Origin: CAUYXS01 sp965248495
GTDB taxonomy: Bacteria > Chloroflexota > Dehalococcoidia > Lucifugimonadales > Australimonadaceae
Direction: 5' to 3'
Length of the DNA: 64,000 nucleotides
Assembly (NCBI GenBank): GCA_965248495.1
Contig: CBDFJL010000003.1
Location: forward strand, 558,001 to 622,000
Shown here piece after piece: positions 43,341-51,819 of the stretch; the first letter of the stretch is position 1, and each line of letters opens with the position of its first letter. Position numbers and translations under genes: made by a program. The notes under the pieces were generated by a model that was not told the origin of the DNA, did no database searches, and saw nothing but the letters and a program-made list of their open reading frames with translations.

Positions 43341-44210
43341 TCAGCCCTTGTTCGTGTCGTTGAGAAACTTCTCGACTTCGGCGACGAACACGGTCAGGTT
43401 GTCGTCGTGGACGTAGTGGGTCGCGTCCGGCACCTCGACGATGCGCACGTTCTCGTTGGCCTTGGCCATCTCCTGCGCCGCTTCCCAGGCGAAGGTGTCG
43501 GAGTTCGCCCCGCGCAGGACCAGCGTTGGGCAGCGAAGGTCCCGCACGTGTGGCCATAGGTCGACCTGCGTGGACTCGTCCGCCCGCCCGCGTGCGCGCA
43601 CGATGCCCTTGATGTCGAGCTTCCAGGCGACCCTGCCGTCGGGTCGCTCACGCAGCGTGTTACCAAGGCGAAGGGCCAGCGCGTCCTCCGAGATGTGCGG
43701 CCGCTCCTCGCGCAGGAAGGCTTCGGCGGCGGCCCAGGACTCGAAGTCGGCGGGCGTCTTGTCCAACTCGGCGGCGATGCGCTGTCCTCCTGGCGTCGGC
43801 GCAGCCACCCGGGGCCCCGCGTCCTCGACGACGATGGCGCTCACGACCTCGGGGTGCTGGGCGGCGTAGACGATGGCGTTGGAGCCGCCCATGGAATGGC
43901 CGATGACCGTGACGCCATCGAGGCCGAGCTGATCGACGAAGCCCGTCACATCGGAGACGTATTGCTGGGTGTAGTAGTTCGCCGCTGGGTCCCAGTCGCT
44001 GTCACCCCGGCCCCGCTGGTCCAGGGCCAGCACGTGGTAGCGGTCCCTGAGCGCCTCCGCAACGCGGCCCCAGTTGTGCGCGAAGCTCCGGAGGCCGTGG
44101 AGCATGACGATGGGTGGCGCTCCTTCGTTCCCCCAGTCCAGGTAGTGGATGCGCAGGCCATTAACCGTCACGAACCGATCGTCTACCTCTGCTCTGGCTA
44201 CCATTGCCAA
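43341..44210 (-). CDS. Alpha/beta hydrolase (copy 2)
   Basis: The 289-residue product has VMLHGLRSFAHNW, LALDQRGRGDSDW, the nucleophile elbow VIGHSMGGSNA, an Asp region VLRGANSDTF and the His in PDATHYVHDD. It belongs to the haloperoxidase/esterase-like group and is clearly different from copy 1. It lies downstream of a RidA gene (15-base gap) in a leftward run with the FAH-family gene. Confidence 0.88.
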   Translation of the reverse strand: MAMVARAEVDDRFVTVNGLRIHYLDWGNEGAPPIVMLHGLRSFAHNWGRVAEALRDRYHVLALDQRGRGDSDWDPAANYYTQQYVSDVTGFVDQLGLDGVTVIGHSMGGSNAIVYAAQHPEVVSAIVVEDAGPRVAAPTPGGQRIAAELDKTPADFESWAAAEAFLREERPHISEDALALRLGNTLRERPDGRVAWKLDIKGIVRARGRADESTQVDLWPHVRDLRCPTLVLRGANSDTFAWEAAQEMAKANENVRIVEVPDATHYVHDDNLTVFVAEVEKFLNDTNKG

Positions 44211-44225
44211 CCTCCCTTTCGCCGG

Positions 44226-44627
44226 CTACTCGACATCGAGCACCGCCACCGCGTCCACCTCGACGAGAAAGGCGGGGTTCGCAAGCGCCGCAACGACCAC
44301 CATCGTGCTGGCGGGCGGCGGATGCACCGTCATCTCCTGCCGCGCAGCGCGTATCGGAGCCAGGTTGTGCTCTCCCACCACGTAGGTGGTGGTCTTGACG
44401 AGGTCACGGGCCGTCCCGCCAACGGACTCGAGGGCCGCCGCCACGTTCGCCCACACCTGCCGGTACTGCGCCGCCGCGTCGTCCGCACCCGTCAGGTTGC
44501 CGGCGGCGTCCCGGGCAAGCTGGCCCGAGAGGTAGACGGTGTTCCCAGCTCTCACCACGTGGGAGTAGATACCTCCGGGGGGCGGGCTGAGCTCACTTGG
44601 GTTGAGGTGCAAGCGCATCGGCGACAT
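44226..44627 (-). CDS. RidA/YjgF-family protein (copy 2)
   Basis: The 133-residue product has GNTVYLSGQLARD, QVWANVAAALESVGGTARDL, KTTTYVVGEHNLAPI, and AFLVEVDAVAVLDVE. It matches the family's length and strand order. It is the first gene of the leftward run 44627-43341 and perhaps further. A 14-bp direct repeat (CTACAGCGCTCGGG twice, near 44691-44718) lies upstream, between it and era. Confidence 0.88.
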   Translation of the reverse strand: MSPMRLHLNPSELSPPPGGIYSHVVRAGNTVYLSGQLARDAAGNLTGADDAAAQYRQVWANVAAALESVGGTARDLVKTTTYVVGEHNLAPIRAARQEMTVHPPPASTMVVVAALANPAFLVEVDAVAVLDVE

Positions 44628-44800
44628 AGGCTCCTTCGTGGCCGCGGAGCGGCGCCCCGGAGGCTAGTCTCCCCTCATCCGTGCGTCAATCTACAGCGCT
44701 CGGGCTACAGCGCTCGGGCTATGGGGGCTAAGGCGAGGGCGAGGGCGGCGCTCCCGTGAGCGCTGCGGAAGTCGGCCTATCGCCCCAGGTGGCTCGCTCG

Positions 44801-44806
44801 CATAAT
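44801..44806 (+). promoter_or_regulatory. -10 element directly before era
   Basis: CATAAT ends 6 bases before the era ATG at 44813, so initiation would fall on the start codon itself and the era message may be leaderless. There is no Shine-Dalgarno sequence between them. Confidence 0.45.
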
Positions 44807-44812
44807 GACCGC

Positions 44813-45700
44813 ATGGCCTTTCGCAGCGGTTTCGTCGCCATCGTCGGGCGCGCAAACGTCGGCAAGTCGACGCTGCTGAACGCGCTCGTCGGCCAAAAGC
44901 TCTCCATCGTCTCCGCCAAGCCGCACACCACCCGCCACAAGTTGTTGGGCGTGCTAAACGGCGATCGCTTCCAGGCGGCGCTGCTCGACACACCGGGCTA
45001 CCTCAGGCATAGCCGCGACCAGCTGGACAACGTCATGGCGCGGCAGATCGCAACTGCCTTCGCCGAGGCGGACCTGGTGCTGCTGGTGGTCGAGGCCCGG
45101 CCGGCGGGCGACGTGGAGCAGGACTTCATCAGCCAGGTGAAGGCATCCAAGCGGCCGGCGGTACTCGCCATCAACAAAATCGACCTGATCGCCAAGCCCA
45201 AGCTCCTGCCGGTGATGGCGGGCTACGCGGAGATGGACGCATTCGCGGACGTCGTGCCGACCAGCGCTGTGACGGGCGACGGCATCGACGTGCTGGTGGA
45301 GCGCCTGGCCGCCTGGCTGCCGGAGCAGGAGGCGATCTTTCCTGCGGAGCAGCTCACCGACCGGCCCGTGGCCTTCCTGATGGGGGAGATCATTCGCGAG
45401 AAGGTGTTCTCGCTGTACCGCGAGGAGGTCCCCTACGACGTGGCCGTGGAGGTGGAGGCGTACGAAGAGCGCCAGGGCACCGCGCCCGATCTCCTTCAGG
45501 CAACTGTCCACGTCGGGTCGAACTCGCAGAAGCAGGTGCTGATCGGCAGGGGCGGGCTGGCCATCAAGCAGGTGGGAGTTGAAGCGCGGCCCGAGATCGA
45601 GGCCATGGCCGGGCGGCCGGTCTACGTCGAGCTGTGGGTGAAGGTCAGCCCCGCCTGGCGAAAAAAGGCCGGGTTCGTCCAGCGGACCGTGCAGCCCTAG
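44813..45700 (+). CDS. era: GTPase Era
   Basis: The 295-residue protein assists 16S rRNA processing and 30S assembly. G-motifs: GRANVGKST (G1), HTTRHKLLG (G2), DTPG (G3), NKID (G4) and SAVTGDG (G5). The C-terminal KH domain has VGSNSQKQVLIGRGGLAIKQ. Length is normal. Its 3' end overlaps the stop of the converging small gene by 4 bases. Confidence 0.94.
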   Translation: MAFRSGFVAIVGRANVGKSTLLNALVGQKLSIVSAKPHTTRHKLLGVLNGDRFQAALLDTPGYLRHSRDQLDNVMARQIATAFAEADLVLLVVEARPAGDVEQDFISQVKASKRPAVLAINKIDLIAKPKLLPVMAGYAEMDAFADVVPTSAVTGDGIDVLVERLAAWLPEQEAIFPAEQLTDRPVAFLMGEIIREKVFSLYREEVPYDVAVEVEAYEERQGTAPDLLQATVHVGSNSQKQVLIGRGGLAIKQVGVEARPEIEAMAGRPVYVELWVKVSPAWRKKAGFVQRTVQP

Positions 45701-46056
45701 AGGTCTTGGCCGTTGTCACCAACGAACTGCTTGACCAAGAAGCAGTTGGCGCCGTACTCCTCGAGGAGCCGTAGCGCCTCCAACACCGCCGCCTGGGCGA
45801 TGTCCTCGCGATTGACCTTGCGGACGCCGTGCTTACGACGTAGCAGCCTCCGAATGTCCTCGACCGCCTCGACTGCGTCGGCGCGGAAGCGGTAGGTGAC
45901 CTTGACGCGCTCCTTGGCGTCGAGCGCTATGTCGTCCTGGCGGCTGAGGGCGTCCAGCTCGGCCTGCACTTCCTCCGCGGAGCGCAGGATGGTACGTCGA
46001 CCACGACTCTCGAGCTCCGGGAAGACGAAGTTCGGTCGCTTACCCCTTGTGGCCAT
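45697..46056 (-). CDS. Small partner protein of ParA
   Basis: The 119-residue product has a basic start (MATRGKRPNFVFPELESRGR), a helical middle (AEEVQAELDALSRQDDI), a beta-strand-like VKVTYRFRADAVEAVEDI and a C-terminal helix. VTYRFRADAVEAV could be the strand and first helix of a ribbon-helix-helix. Its start overlaps the parA stop by 17 bases, so the two are made together. A small DNA-binding partition partner in place of a full ParB is the likely role, inferred from position and size. Confidence 0.6.
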   Translation of the reverse strand: MATRGKRPNFVFPELESRGRRTILRSAEEVQAELDALSRQDDIALDAKERVKVTYRFRADAVEAVEDIRRLLRRKHGVRKVNREDIAQAAVLEALRLLEEYGANCFLVKQFVGDNGQDL

Positions 46057-46822
46057 TGAGGGCCTCCTTCGCCAACTCCCGGTATTGCTTGGCGCCGTCG
46101 ATATCCTGGCGCCACAGGACCAGCGGAGTCTGATAGCCAGGCGCCTCCGCGAACCGCACGGACTGCTTGATCACCTGGGGAAAGAGGTGGATTCCCTCTC
46201 GCTCCGCGAACTCCGATAGGTACTGGTACACCTCGCGGCTGTTGACCGTACGGCCGTCGAAGCGGGTCGCCACGATCCCCATGATGTGCAGGCCGGGATT
46301 GGTGACCTCGCGCACGTTCTCCATGGTGTCGAGCAACATGCGCAGCCCCCGTAGGGCCATGTACTCGCACGAGATGGGGATCAGCACCTCGGTGGCGGCC
46401 GTCAGGCTGTTCACTGTCAGGATGCCCAGCGACGGCGGCGTATCGATGACGATGACGTCGTACTCGTCGAAGATCGGGCGCAGCCGCCGGTACAGGATCG
46501 TCTCGGCGGCCAGCGCCTGCTTCAGCTCGATTTCGGCGCCCGCGAGGTCAATGGTCGCGGGGGCAAGGTCGAAGCCGAAGTCGGTCTTGACCAGGACGTT
46601 TCGGATGCTGAGGTCGGGGTTTACCAGCGCATCGTAGATGGACCGCTCGATCTTGGTCGTGTCCATGCCCAGGCAGACCGCGCTGCCGCCCTGCGGATCC
46701 ATGTCGACCAGCAGCGTGCGCTTCCCGACCTCCGCGAAGCACGCCGAGAGGTTGACCGCAGTGGTGGTCTTCGCCACGCCGCCCTTCTGGTTGGCGACGG
46801 TCAGAATCATTGGGTTGCCGGC
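46040..46822 (-). CDS. ParA-family partition ATPase
   Basis: The 260-residue product starts at the ATG at 46822, behind GGGAG. It carries the deviant Walker A KGGVAKTTTAVNLS with the signature lysine, DMDPQGG, and the Walker B VIVIDTPPSLG. A typical ParA/Soj end follows. It is paired with a small protein rather than ParB and located far from any recognisable parS or origin gene, so it may position another cellular cargo. Plasmid-derived origin is possible. Confidence 0.88.
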   Translation of the reverse strand, partial: AGNPMILTVANQKGGVAKTTTAVNLSACFAEVGKRTLLVDMDPQGGSAVCLGMDTTKIERSIYDALVNPDLSIRNVLVKTDFGFDLAPATIDLAGAEIELKQALAAETILYRRLRPIFDEYDVIVIDTPPSLGILTVNSLTAATEVLIPISCEYMALRGLRMLLDTMENVREVTNPGLHIMGIVATRFDGRTVNSREVYQYLSEFAEREGIHLFPQVIKQSVRFAEAPGYQTPLVLWRQDIDGAKQYRELAKEALNGHKG

Positions 46823-46980
46823 CATGTGCTCCCAAAGCTCGCTCAACGCCTGCGCGAGCCGCTAGCCTGGCCGGAACGCTACCGAGACGGCATGCCTGAT
46901 GTCAAGAAAGTTTGCAATCTGGGTTGCCAGCAAACTGGCGAGTCGCCGCAGCCCCATATCGGAGCGGCTCGGCTGGGCAT

Positions 46981-46986
46981 TATCAT
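46981..46986 (+). promoter_or_regulatory. -10 element of the PEP carboxylase gene
   Basis: TATCAT lies 58 bases upstream of the start at 47044 in the otherwise empty 220-base gap between parA and the carboxylase gene. No clear -35 was recognised. Confidence 0.35.
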
Positions 46987-47043
46987 GGGGGCTGGCGCCG
47001 ACCATGGCCCCGTCGCACCCCGGCCACCCCTTATGGAGACCGC

Positions 47044-48519
47044 ATGCCGTTGATTCCGAAGTGCATGAGCACGCAGCACCCCGACAACGCCTTTGTACCC
47101 CCCTACGCCATCGACGGTGTCCTCAAGGGCGAAGGGGAGATCACGGAAGCGGTCGACATCTTCGCCCTTGGGAGCGACGAGCAGATGTGGGACTCGGAGG
47201 GCAAGGAGGCCGACAACCAGGTCGTCCAGAAGCTGCTCACGAACCATTCCGCGTTCTTCCAAGACGAGCGGAGGCTGGGCACTGACTGCGTGCTGACCCT
47301 GAGGGTGCCCAACCCGCGCATCGAGGTGGAGATGCGCAAGTCCACCGTCGAGGCGCTCCAGGGCATTCCCAAGGCCTGGGACATGGCCCGCGAGTTCTAC
47401 GGCGAAGGGCTGGAGGAGCCACCCATCCAGGAGGTTATCCTCCCTTTCACCACCTCCGCGGAGGAGCTGTCCGCACTGGACGTCTACTACCGCAAATTCG
47501 TGGTCGGCCAGGAGTTACAGCCGCTGGTCGGCGGGCGCACCGTCAAGGACTGGATCGGCGAGTTCTTTCCCAAGCGGGTCCGCATCATTCCGCTCATCGA
47601 GGACGTGGAGCACCTGACCCGCTGCGACGACATCGTCCGTGAGTTCCTACAGGAGACGGAAGTCGACTACCAGCGCGTCTTTCTGGCGCGTAGCGACCCT
47701 GCGCTCAACTACGGCGCGGTCGCCGCGGAGCTGATGCTCAAGATAGGTCTCTCGCGCCTCGACAGCCTCCAGGCCGAGATCGGCGTCCCGCTCTATCCGA
47801 TCATCGGTGTCGGCGCGGTCCCGTTCCGCGGGCACCTCAACCCCCTCAACGTGGAGCGGGCGTTCCGCGAGTACCCCAGCGCCCACACCCTCACCGTCCA
47901 GTCGTCCTTCAAGTTCGACTACGACCGTGAGCAGGTGCGTGACGGCATCGCCAAGATCGTCGCCCACGAGCGCAGCGAGGCGCCGCCCATCGACGAAAAG
48001 CGCGCGCGCGCCATCATCGACAAGGTGTCGGCCCGCTACCAGACGCAGGTCCGTAGCCTGGCCCACGTGATCGGCGACGTGTCGTCCAAGGTGCCGAAAC
48101 GGCGGGAACGCAAGCTACACGTCGGCCTGTTCGGTTACGGGCGCTCGCTGGAAGGGTCGGGGGGAGACGTCACACTGCCCAGGGCCATCGGTTTCGCGGC
48201 CTCCATGTACTCGATCGGCGTGCCTCCTGAGCTGTTGGGGCTGGCCGCGTTGGATGCCGACGACATGGCCTTCGTGCGCGAGGTCTATCCCAGCTTCGAT
48301 GAAGACATGGCCGTGGCGCTGCGCTACGTCAACGAAGGCCGCGTGCGCGAGCTTTTGGGCAAGGAGCACGCACGCATCGCCCTCGAGCTGGGCCAGGACA
48401 TCGACCGCGTCCACGAGGGCCTCACCAGCGCCATCTGGGCAGGCCTGGGCCAGAGCACGAGGGTCAACGTGCCCCACTACATCGAAGAGGCGGCGCAGCT
48501 CAGGCGTTTCCTCGGCTAA
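47044..48519 (+). CDS. ppcA: Archaeal-type phosphoenolpyruvate carboxylase
   Basis: The 491-residue protein starts at the ATG at 47044, giving IPKCMSTQHPDNAF, the hallmark opening of the short archaeal PEP carboxylase (about 500 residues against 900 for the bacterial type). Other family marks are GEGEITEAVDIFALG, RIIPLIEDVEHL, VFLARSDPALNYG, GAVPFRGHLNP and KVPKRRERKLHVGLFGYGRS. It fixes bicarbonate onto PEP to give oxaloacetate. It is found in archaea and a limited set of bacteria. Confidence 0.93.
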   Translation: MPLIPKCMSTQHPDNAFVPPYAIDGVLKGEGEITEAVDIFALGSDEQMWDSEGKEADNQVVQKLLTNHSAFFQDERRLGTDCVLTLRVPNPRIEVEMRKSTVEALQGIPKAWDMAREFYGEGLEEPPIQEVILPFTTSAEELSALDVYYRKFVVGQELQPLVGGRTVKDWIGEFFPKRVRIIPLIEDVEHLTRCDDIVREFLQETEVDYQRVFLARSDPALNYGAVAAELMLKIGLSRLDSLQAEIGVPLYPIIGVGAVPFRGHLNPLNVERAFREYPSAHTLTVQSSFKFDYDREQVRDGIAKIVAHERSEAPPIDEKRARAIIDKVSARYQTQVRSLAHVIGDVSSKVPKRRERKLHVGLFGYGRSLEGSGGDVTLPRAIGFAASMYSIGVPPELLGLAALDADDMAFVREVYPSFDEDMAVALRYVNEGRVRELLGKEHARIALELGQDIDRVHEGLTSAIWAGLGQSTRVNVPHYIEEAAQLRRFLG

Positions 48520-48537
48520 CGCCGACCTGACGACACC

Positions 48538-49512
48538 TTAGTTGACGACATTCGTGGGCCGGCCAGCCAGGAACGCCTCGACGTTGTCGACGGCACCCTC
48601 GTTCAGAAACTCCATGCCCTCGATCGTGTTGTCCGCCACGTGAGGCGTGAGGACGACGTTGTCGCATCCCAGCAGTGGGTTGTCCGGCGGTACTGGCTCG
48701 GTCTCGAAAACGTCGGTCCCGAAGCCCCAGAGCCTGCCGGCATGCAGCGCCTCGGCCACGGCCACCGCATCGACCACGCCACCACGGGCCACGTTGACCA
48801 GCACGGCGTCATGCTTCATCAGGCCGAGCTCCCGCTCGCCGATCAGGTGGCGCGTTTCGCCGCTCATGCGCACGTGCAGGCTGACGGCGTCCGATACCGC
48901 GAGCAGTTCATCGAGCTCGACGTAGCGCACGCCCAGCTCCCGGGCCCGCTCGTCGGAGGGGTTGAACGTCCACGCCACCACGTCCATGCCGATGGCACGG
49001 GCCAGGCGGGCCATTGCCCCGCCGATGTATCCGGTGCCGACCACGCCAAGCGTCCGTCCGCGCAGGAACAACGAGCGCTCCTGGCGCCATTCGCCAGCGC
49101 GAAGGGCGGCTGTGTCGGGAACGACGCGCCTGGCCACCGCCAGCAGCAGAGCGAGGGCGTGCTCTGCGACCACCGGCGCGGTCCGCCCAGGCACGTTGCT
49201 CACGACGATATCCCGCGTGCGGGCCGCGGCCAGGTCCACCGAGTCGGTGCCAATCGCCACGAGCACGATGAGGCGCAGGCCAGGCGTGCGCGCCAGCGCC
49301 TCCGCGGTCCATTGCACACGCACCGGCGAGATGACGGCCTCAGAGCCCCGCACCCGTGCGGCCAGCTCATCGAGGGTGGCGGGCGGCTCGGTGTGCAGCG
49401 TCACGTCACCGAGCGCACGGAGGCGGTCCAGCTGCGGTGACTCGGGCCACTGGCGCTGGGGGTCGGCGACGATGACGAGCGTGGGCCGTGACCCCGGCGT
49501 GGCCGCCATCAC
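48538..49512 (-). CDS. D-2-hydroxyacid dehydrogenase
   Basis: The 324-residue NAD(P)-dependent oxidoreductase has the Rossmann loop GVVGTGYIGGAMARLA and the catalytic Arg in NVARGGVVD, Glu in VFETEPVP and His in LTPHVADNT. The substrate (for example a 3-phosphoglycerate or glyoxylate-type hydroxyacid) cannot be told; it lacks the ACT domain of long SerA. It is the last gene of the leftward run beginning with lhr. Confidence 0.9.
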   Translation of the reverse strand: MMAATPGSRPTLVIVADPQRQWPESPQLDRLRALGDVTLHTEPPATLDELAARVRGSEAVISPVRVQWTAEALARTPGLRLIVLVAIGTDSVDLAAARTRDIVVSNVPGRTAPVVAEHALALLLAVARRVVPDTAALRAGEWRQERSLFLRGRTLGVVGTGYIGGAMARLARAIGMDVVAWTFNPSDERARELGVRYVELDELLAVSDAVSLHVRMSGETRHLIGERELGLMKHDAVLVNVARGGVVDAVAVAEALHAGRLWGFGTDVFETEPVPPDNPLLGCDNVVLTPHVADNTIEGMEFLNEGAVDNVEAFLAGRPTNVVN

Positions 49513-49522
49513 AAGCCCGTGG

Positions 49523-50707
49523 TCAATTCAGGCGCTCAAAGAGGGTGGCGACGCCCTGTCCCCCGCCGACGCAGAGGGTCGCCAGACCGTAACGGCCGTC
49601 GCAGCGGGTCAGCTCCTCCATGAGCTTCACGGTCATGATGGCGCCGGTCGCCCCCAGCGGGTGCCCCAGCGAGATGCCGGACCCGTTGACGTTGGTGCGG
49701 TCCATGTCGAGCCCCAGTTCGCGGATCACATAGAGCGCCTGGGCGGCGAACGCCTCGTTGAGCTCGATGAGGTCGATGTCTCCCAGCGCGACGCCGGTAC
49801 GCTCGAGGACCTTGCGCGTGGCGGGCACCGGCCCGATGCCCATGTAGGCCGGGTCGACGCCTGCCAGCGCGCGCCCGACCCACCGCATGCGCGGCGTCAG
49901 CCCTTCGGCGCTCGCCCTCTCGGCCGACATGACCACGACGGCCGCCGCCGCGTCGTTCATCCCGGCGGCGTTGCCCGGCGTCACTGTGCCGCCGTCCTTG
50001 AATGCGGGCTTGAGGGCTGCGAGCTTCTCCACGCTGGTGTCCGCGCGGGGGTGCTCGTCCCGGTCGACCACTGTTGGATCGCCGCGGCGTTGCGGTACGC
50101 TCACCGGCACGATCTGGCTGGCGAAGCGTCCCTCTGCCTGCGCAGCCACCGCACGCGTATGGCTCAGGACGGCCAGCTCGTCCTGCTCGCGGCGCCCGAC
50201 CTCGTAGCGCGCGGCGACGTTCTCGGCGGTCACGCCCATGTGGTAGTCGTGGATGGGACAGCTCAGCCCCAGCGTCACGCCGTCGACCATGCGGCCGTCG
50301 CCGTAGCGCAGCCCGTCGAAGCGGACGCCGGGCATCAGGTAGGGCACCGTGCTCATGCTCTCGACGCCACCCGCGACCACGACGTCGGCCTCGCCCAGCA
50401 GGATGGCGTGCGCCGCGAGGTTGATCGCTTCGAGGCCTGACGAGCATGCGCGGTTCACGGTCAGGGCCGGCACGGTCTCCGGCAGGCCGGCGCCCAGCGC
50501 GGACGTGCGGGCAACGTAGCCGGAGTCGGCCGCCTGCAGCACGTTGCCCATGATGACCTCGTCGACGGCCTCTGGTGAGACGCCGGAGCGCTCCAGTGCC
50601 GCACGGATGGCGACGGCGCCCAGCTCGCGGGCCGGCAGGTCCTTGAACGCGCCGCCGAAGCGGCCTATCGGCGTGCGCGCGCCACCCACGATGACAACGT
50701 CCCGCAT
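49523..50707 (-). CDS. Acetyl-CoA acetyltransferase (thiolase)
   Basis: The 394-residue product starts at the ATG at 50707. The nucleophile cysteine is in NRACSSGLEAINLA, followed by GGVESMSTVPY, the His in NVNGSGISLGHPLGATGA, and the second Cys in CVGGGQG. It can work in beta-oxidation or acetoacetyl-CoA formation. The next gene downstream starts 10 bases away; the HAD gene upstream is 51 bases away. Confidence 0.94.
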   Translation of the reverse strand: MRDVVIVGGARTPIGRFGGAFKDLPARELGAVAIRAALERSGVSPEAVDEVIMGNVLQAADSGYVARTSALGAGLPETVPALTVNRACSSGLEAINLAAHAILLGEADVVVAGGVESMSTVPYLMPGVRFDGLRYGDGRMVDGVTLGLSCPIHDYHMGVTAENVAARYEVGRREQDELAVLSHTRAVAAQAEGRFASQIVPVSVPQRRGDPTVVDRDEHPRADTSVEKLAALKPAFKDGGTVTPGNAAGMNDAAAAVVVMSAERASAEGLTPRMRWVGRALAGVDPAYMGIGPVPATRKVLERTGVALGDIDLIELNEAFAAQALYVIRELGLDMDRTNVNGSGISLGHPLGATGAIMTVKLMEELTRCDGRYGLATLCVGGGQGVATLFERLN

Positions 50708-50758
50708 GGCAACCTCCTGAGGCCCACGATTCTCCGGGCCGGGAGCCGGGAGCGTCAA

Positions 50759-51463
50759 CTACGCGCGGGGGGCCTCGATGCCAAGGAGGTGCAGGACGTC
50801 GGCGGGCTGGCTCGCCACGTAGTGGGGGTCGGCGGCGGCGAGTGAGGGGCCCGTGGGCCCGCCACCCCAAGCCGCGTGGCAGACCCAGCACCCCGCGGCG
50901 CGTCCGGCCCCGAAGTCGGACGTCGTATCGCCCACCATCAGCGCCTCGGCCGGCGCGACACCCAAGCGCGCCAGGGCTGCGAGGACTGCTTCGGGGTGTG
51001 GCTTGTGCTCCGTCACGTCCTCGCCCCCGACGACGACGTGAAACAGGCCACCGAGCCCGCCTCGCTCCATCTGGTAAAGCGCACCGGCCCGCCGGCCCGC
51101 CACCTGGAAGTCGCGCCCCTTGGAGGTGACCACCCCGACGGCGTGGCCAGCCCCACGCAGAGCCTCCAGCATGGCCACGACGCCCGGGTAAGGTAGCGCG
51201 TTCTCCGCCTCGTACAGCCAGTAGGCGGCGCGGTAGCGGTCGAGCAGATTCAACTCTCTGCCGTGGGCCTGCTCGATCTCCGCGAAGGGGACGGTGAAGG
51301 TCAGCCCGTTGACGTCTCGGACGAAGTCCTCCGCGGTGGGGCTGACAACGCCCGCCTCGGCAAAGGCCCTCCGTAGGGCAGCCTCGCGGCCCGGCAGGCT
51401 CTCAACCAGCGTGTCGTCGAAGTCGAAGAGCACCGTACGTACGTGCGCCAGCTCGCCGGCCAT
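50759..51463 (-). CDS. HAD-superfamily phosphatase
   Basis: The 234-residue product has HAD motif I LFDFDDTLVES, motif II VVTSKGRD, motif III lysine in EHKPHPEAV and motif IV GDTTSDFGAG. It resembles phosphoglycolate phosphatase (Gph) by length and cap arrangement; the exact substrate is uncertain. Its start lies 3 bases after the Rieske gene stop. Confidence 0.88.
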   Translation of the reverse strand: MAGELAHVRTVLFDFDDTLVESLPGREAALRRAFAEAGVVSPTAEDFVRDVNGLTFTVPFAEIEQAHGRELNLLDRYRAAYWLYEAENALPYPGVVAMLEALRGAGHAVGVVTSKGRDFQVAGRRAGALYQMERGGLGGLFHVVVGGEDVTEHKPHPEAVLAALARLGVAPAEALMVGDTTSDFGAGRAAGCWVCHAAWGGGPTGPSLAAADPHYVASQPADVLHLLGIEAPRA

Positions 51464-51466
51464 GGC

Positions 51467-51817
51467 CTACTCCGAGGCCGCCGCGCCAAGGTTTGCCGCG
51501 GCGCTCATCGGGCCGACGAGCACGTCGTCGCCCTCGATGCGTACCGGATACGTCGGCTGGTTCGCCAGCGACGGCCCGACGCTCTGGCGGCCGGTGCGCA
51601 CGTCAAAGCGCGCGCCGTGCAACGGACACACGACCTCGCTCCCGTCCAGCGCGCCCGTGCTCAGCGAGCCGCCCGCGTGGCTGCAAAACTCCTCGAGCGC
51701 ATAAAACTCGCCGTCGAGCCGGACCAGCGCGATCTGCTCGAAGCCGATGGTGACCAGCTTCATGCGGCCGTCTGCCAGGTCGGCGGTCTTGGCAACGCGA
51801 GTGAAGTCGGCGGGCAC
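51467..51817 (-). CDS. Rieske [2Fe-2S] ferredoxin-like protein
   Basis: The 116-residue product has both Rieske boxes: CSHAGG and CPLHGARFDV. The spacing and size match the soluble NirD/BphF-like ferredoxins that pass electrons to oxygenases or reductases. No oxygenase is in the window. It starts 2 bases after the lhr stop, so it is probably in the same transcript. Confidence 0.92.
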   Translation of the reverse strand: MPADFTRVAKTADLADGRMKLVTIGFEQIALVRLDGEFYALEEFCSHAGGSLSTGALDGSEVVCPLHGARFDVRTGRQSVGPSLANQPTYPVRIEGDDVLVGPMSAAANLGAAASE

Positions 51818-51819
51818 CG

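Noticed and set aside
49536..50891. A 451-codon leftward frame across the thiolase
   Set aside because: An Arg/Gly-rich shadow; the thiolase frame carries all catalytic residues.
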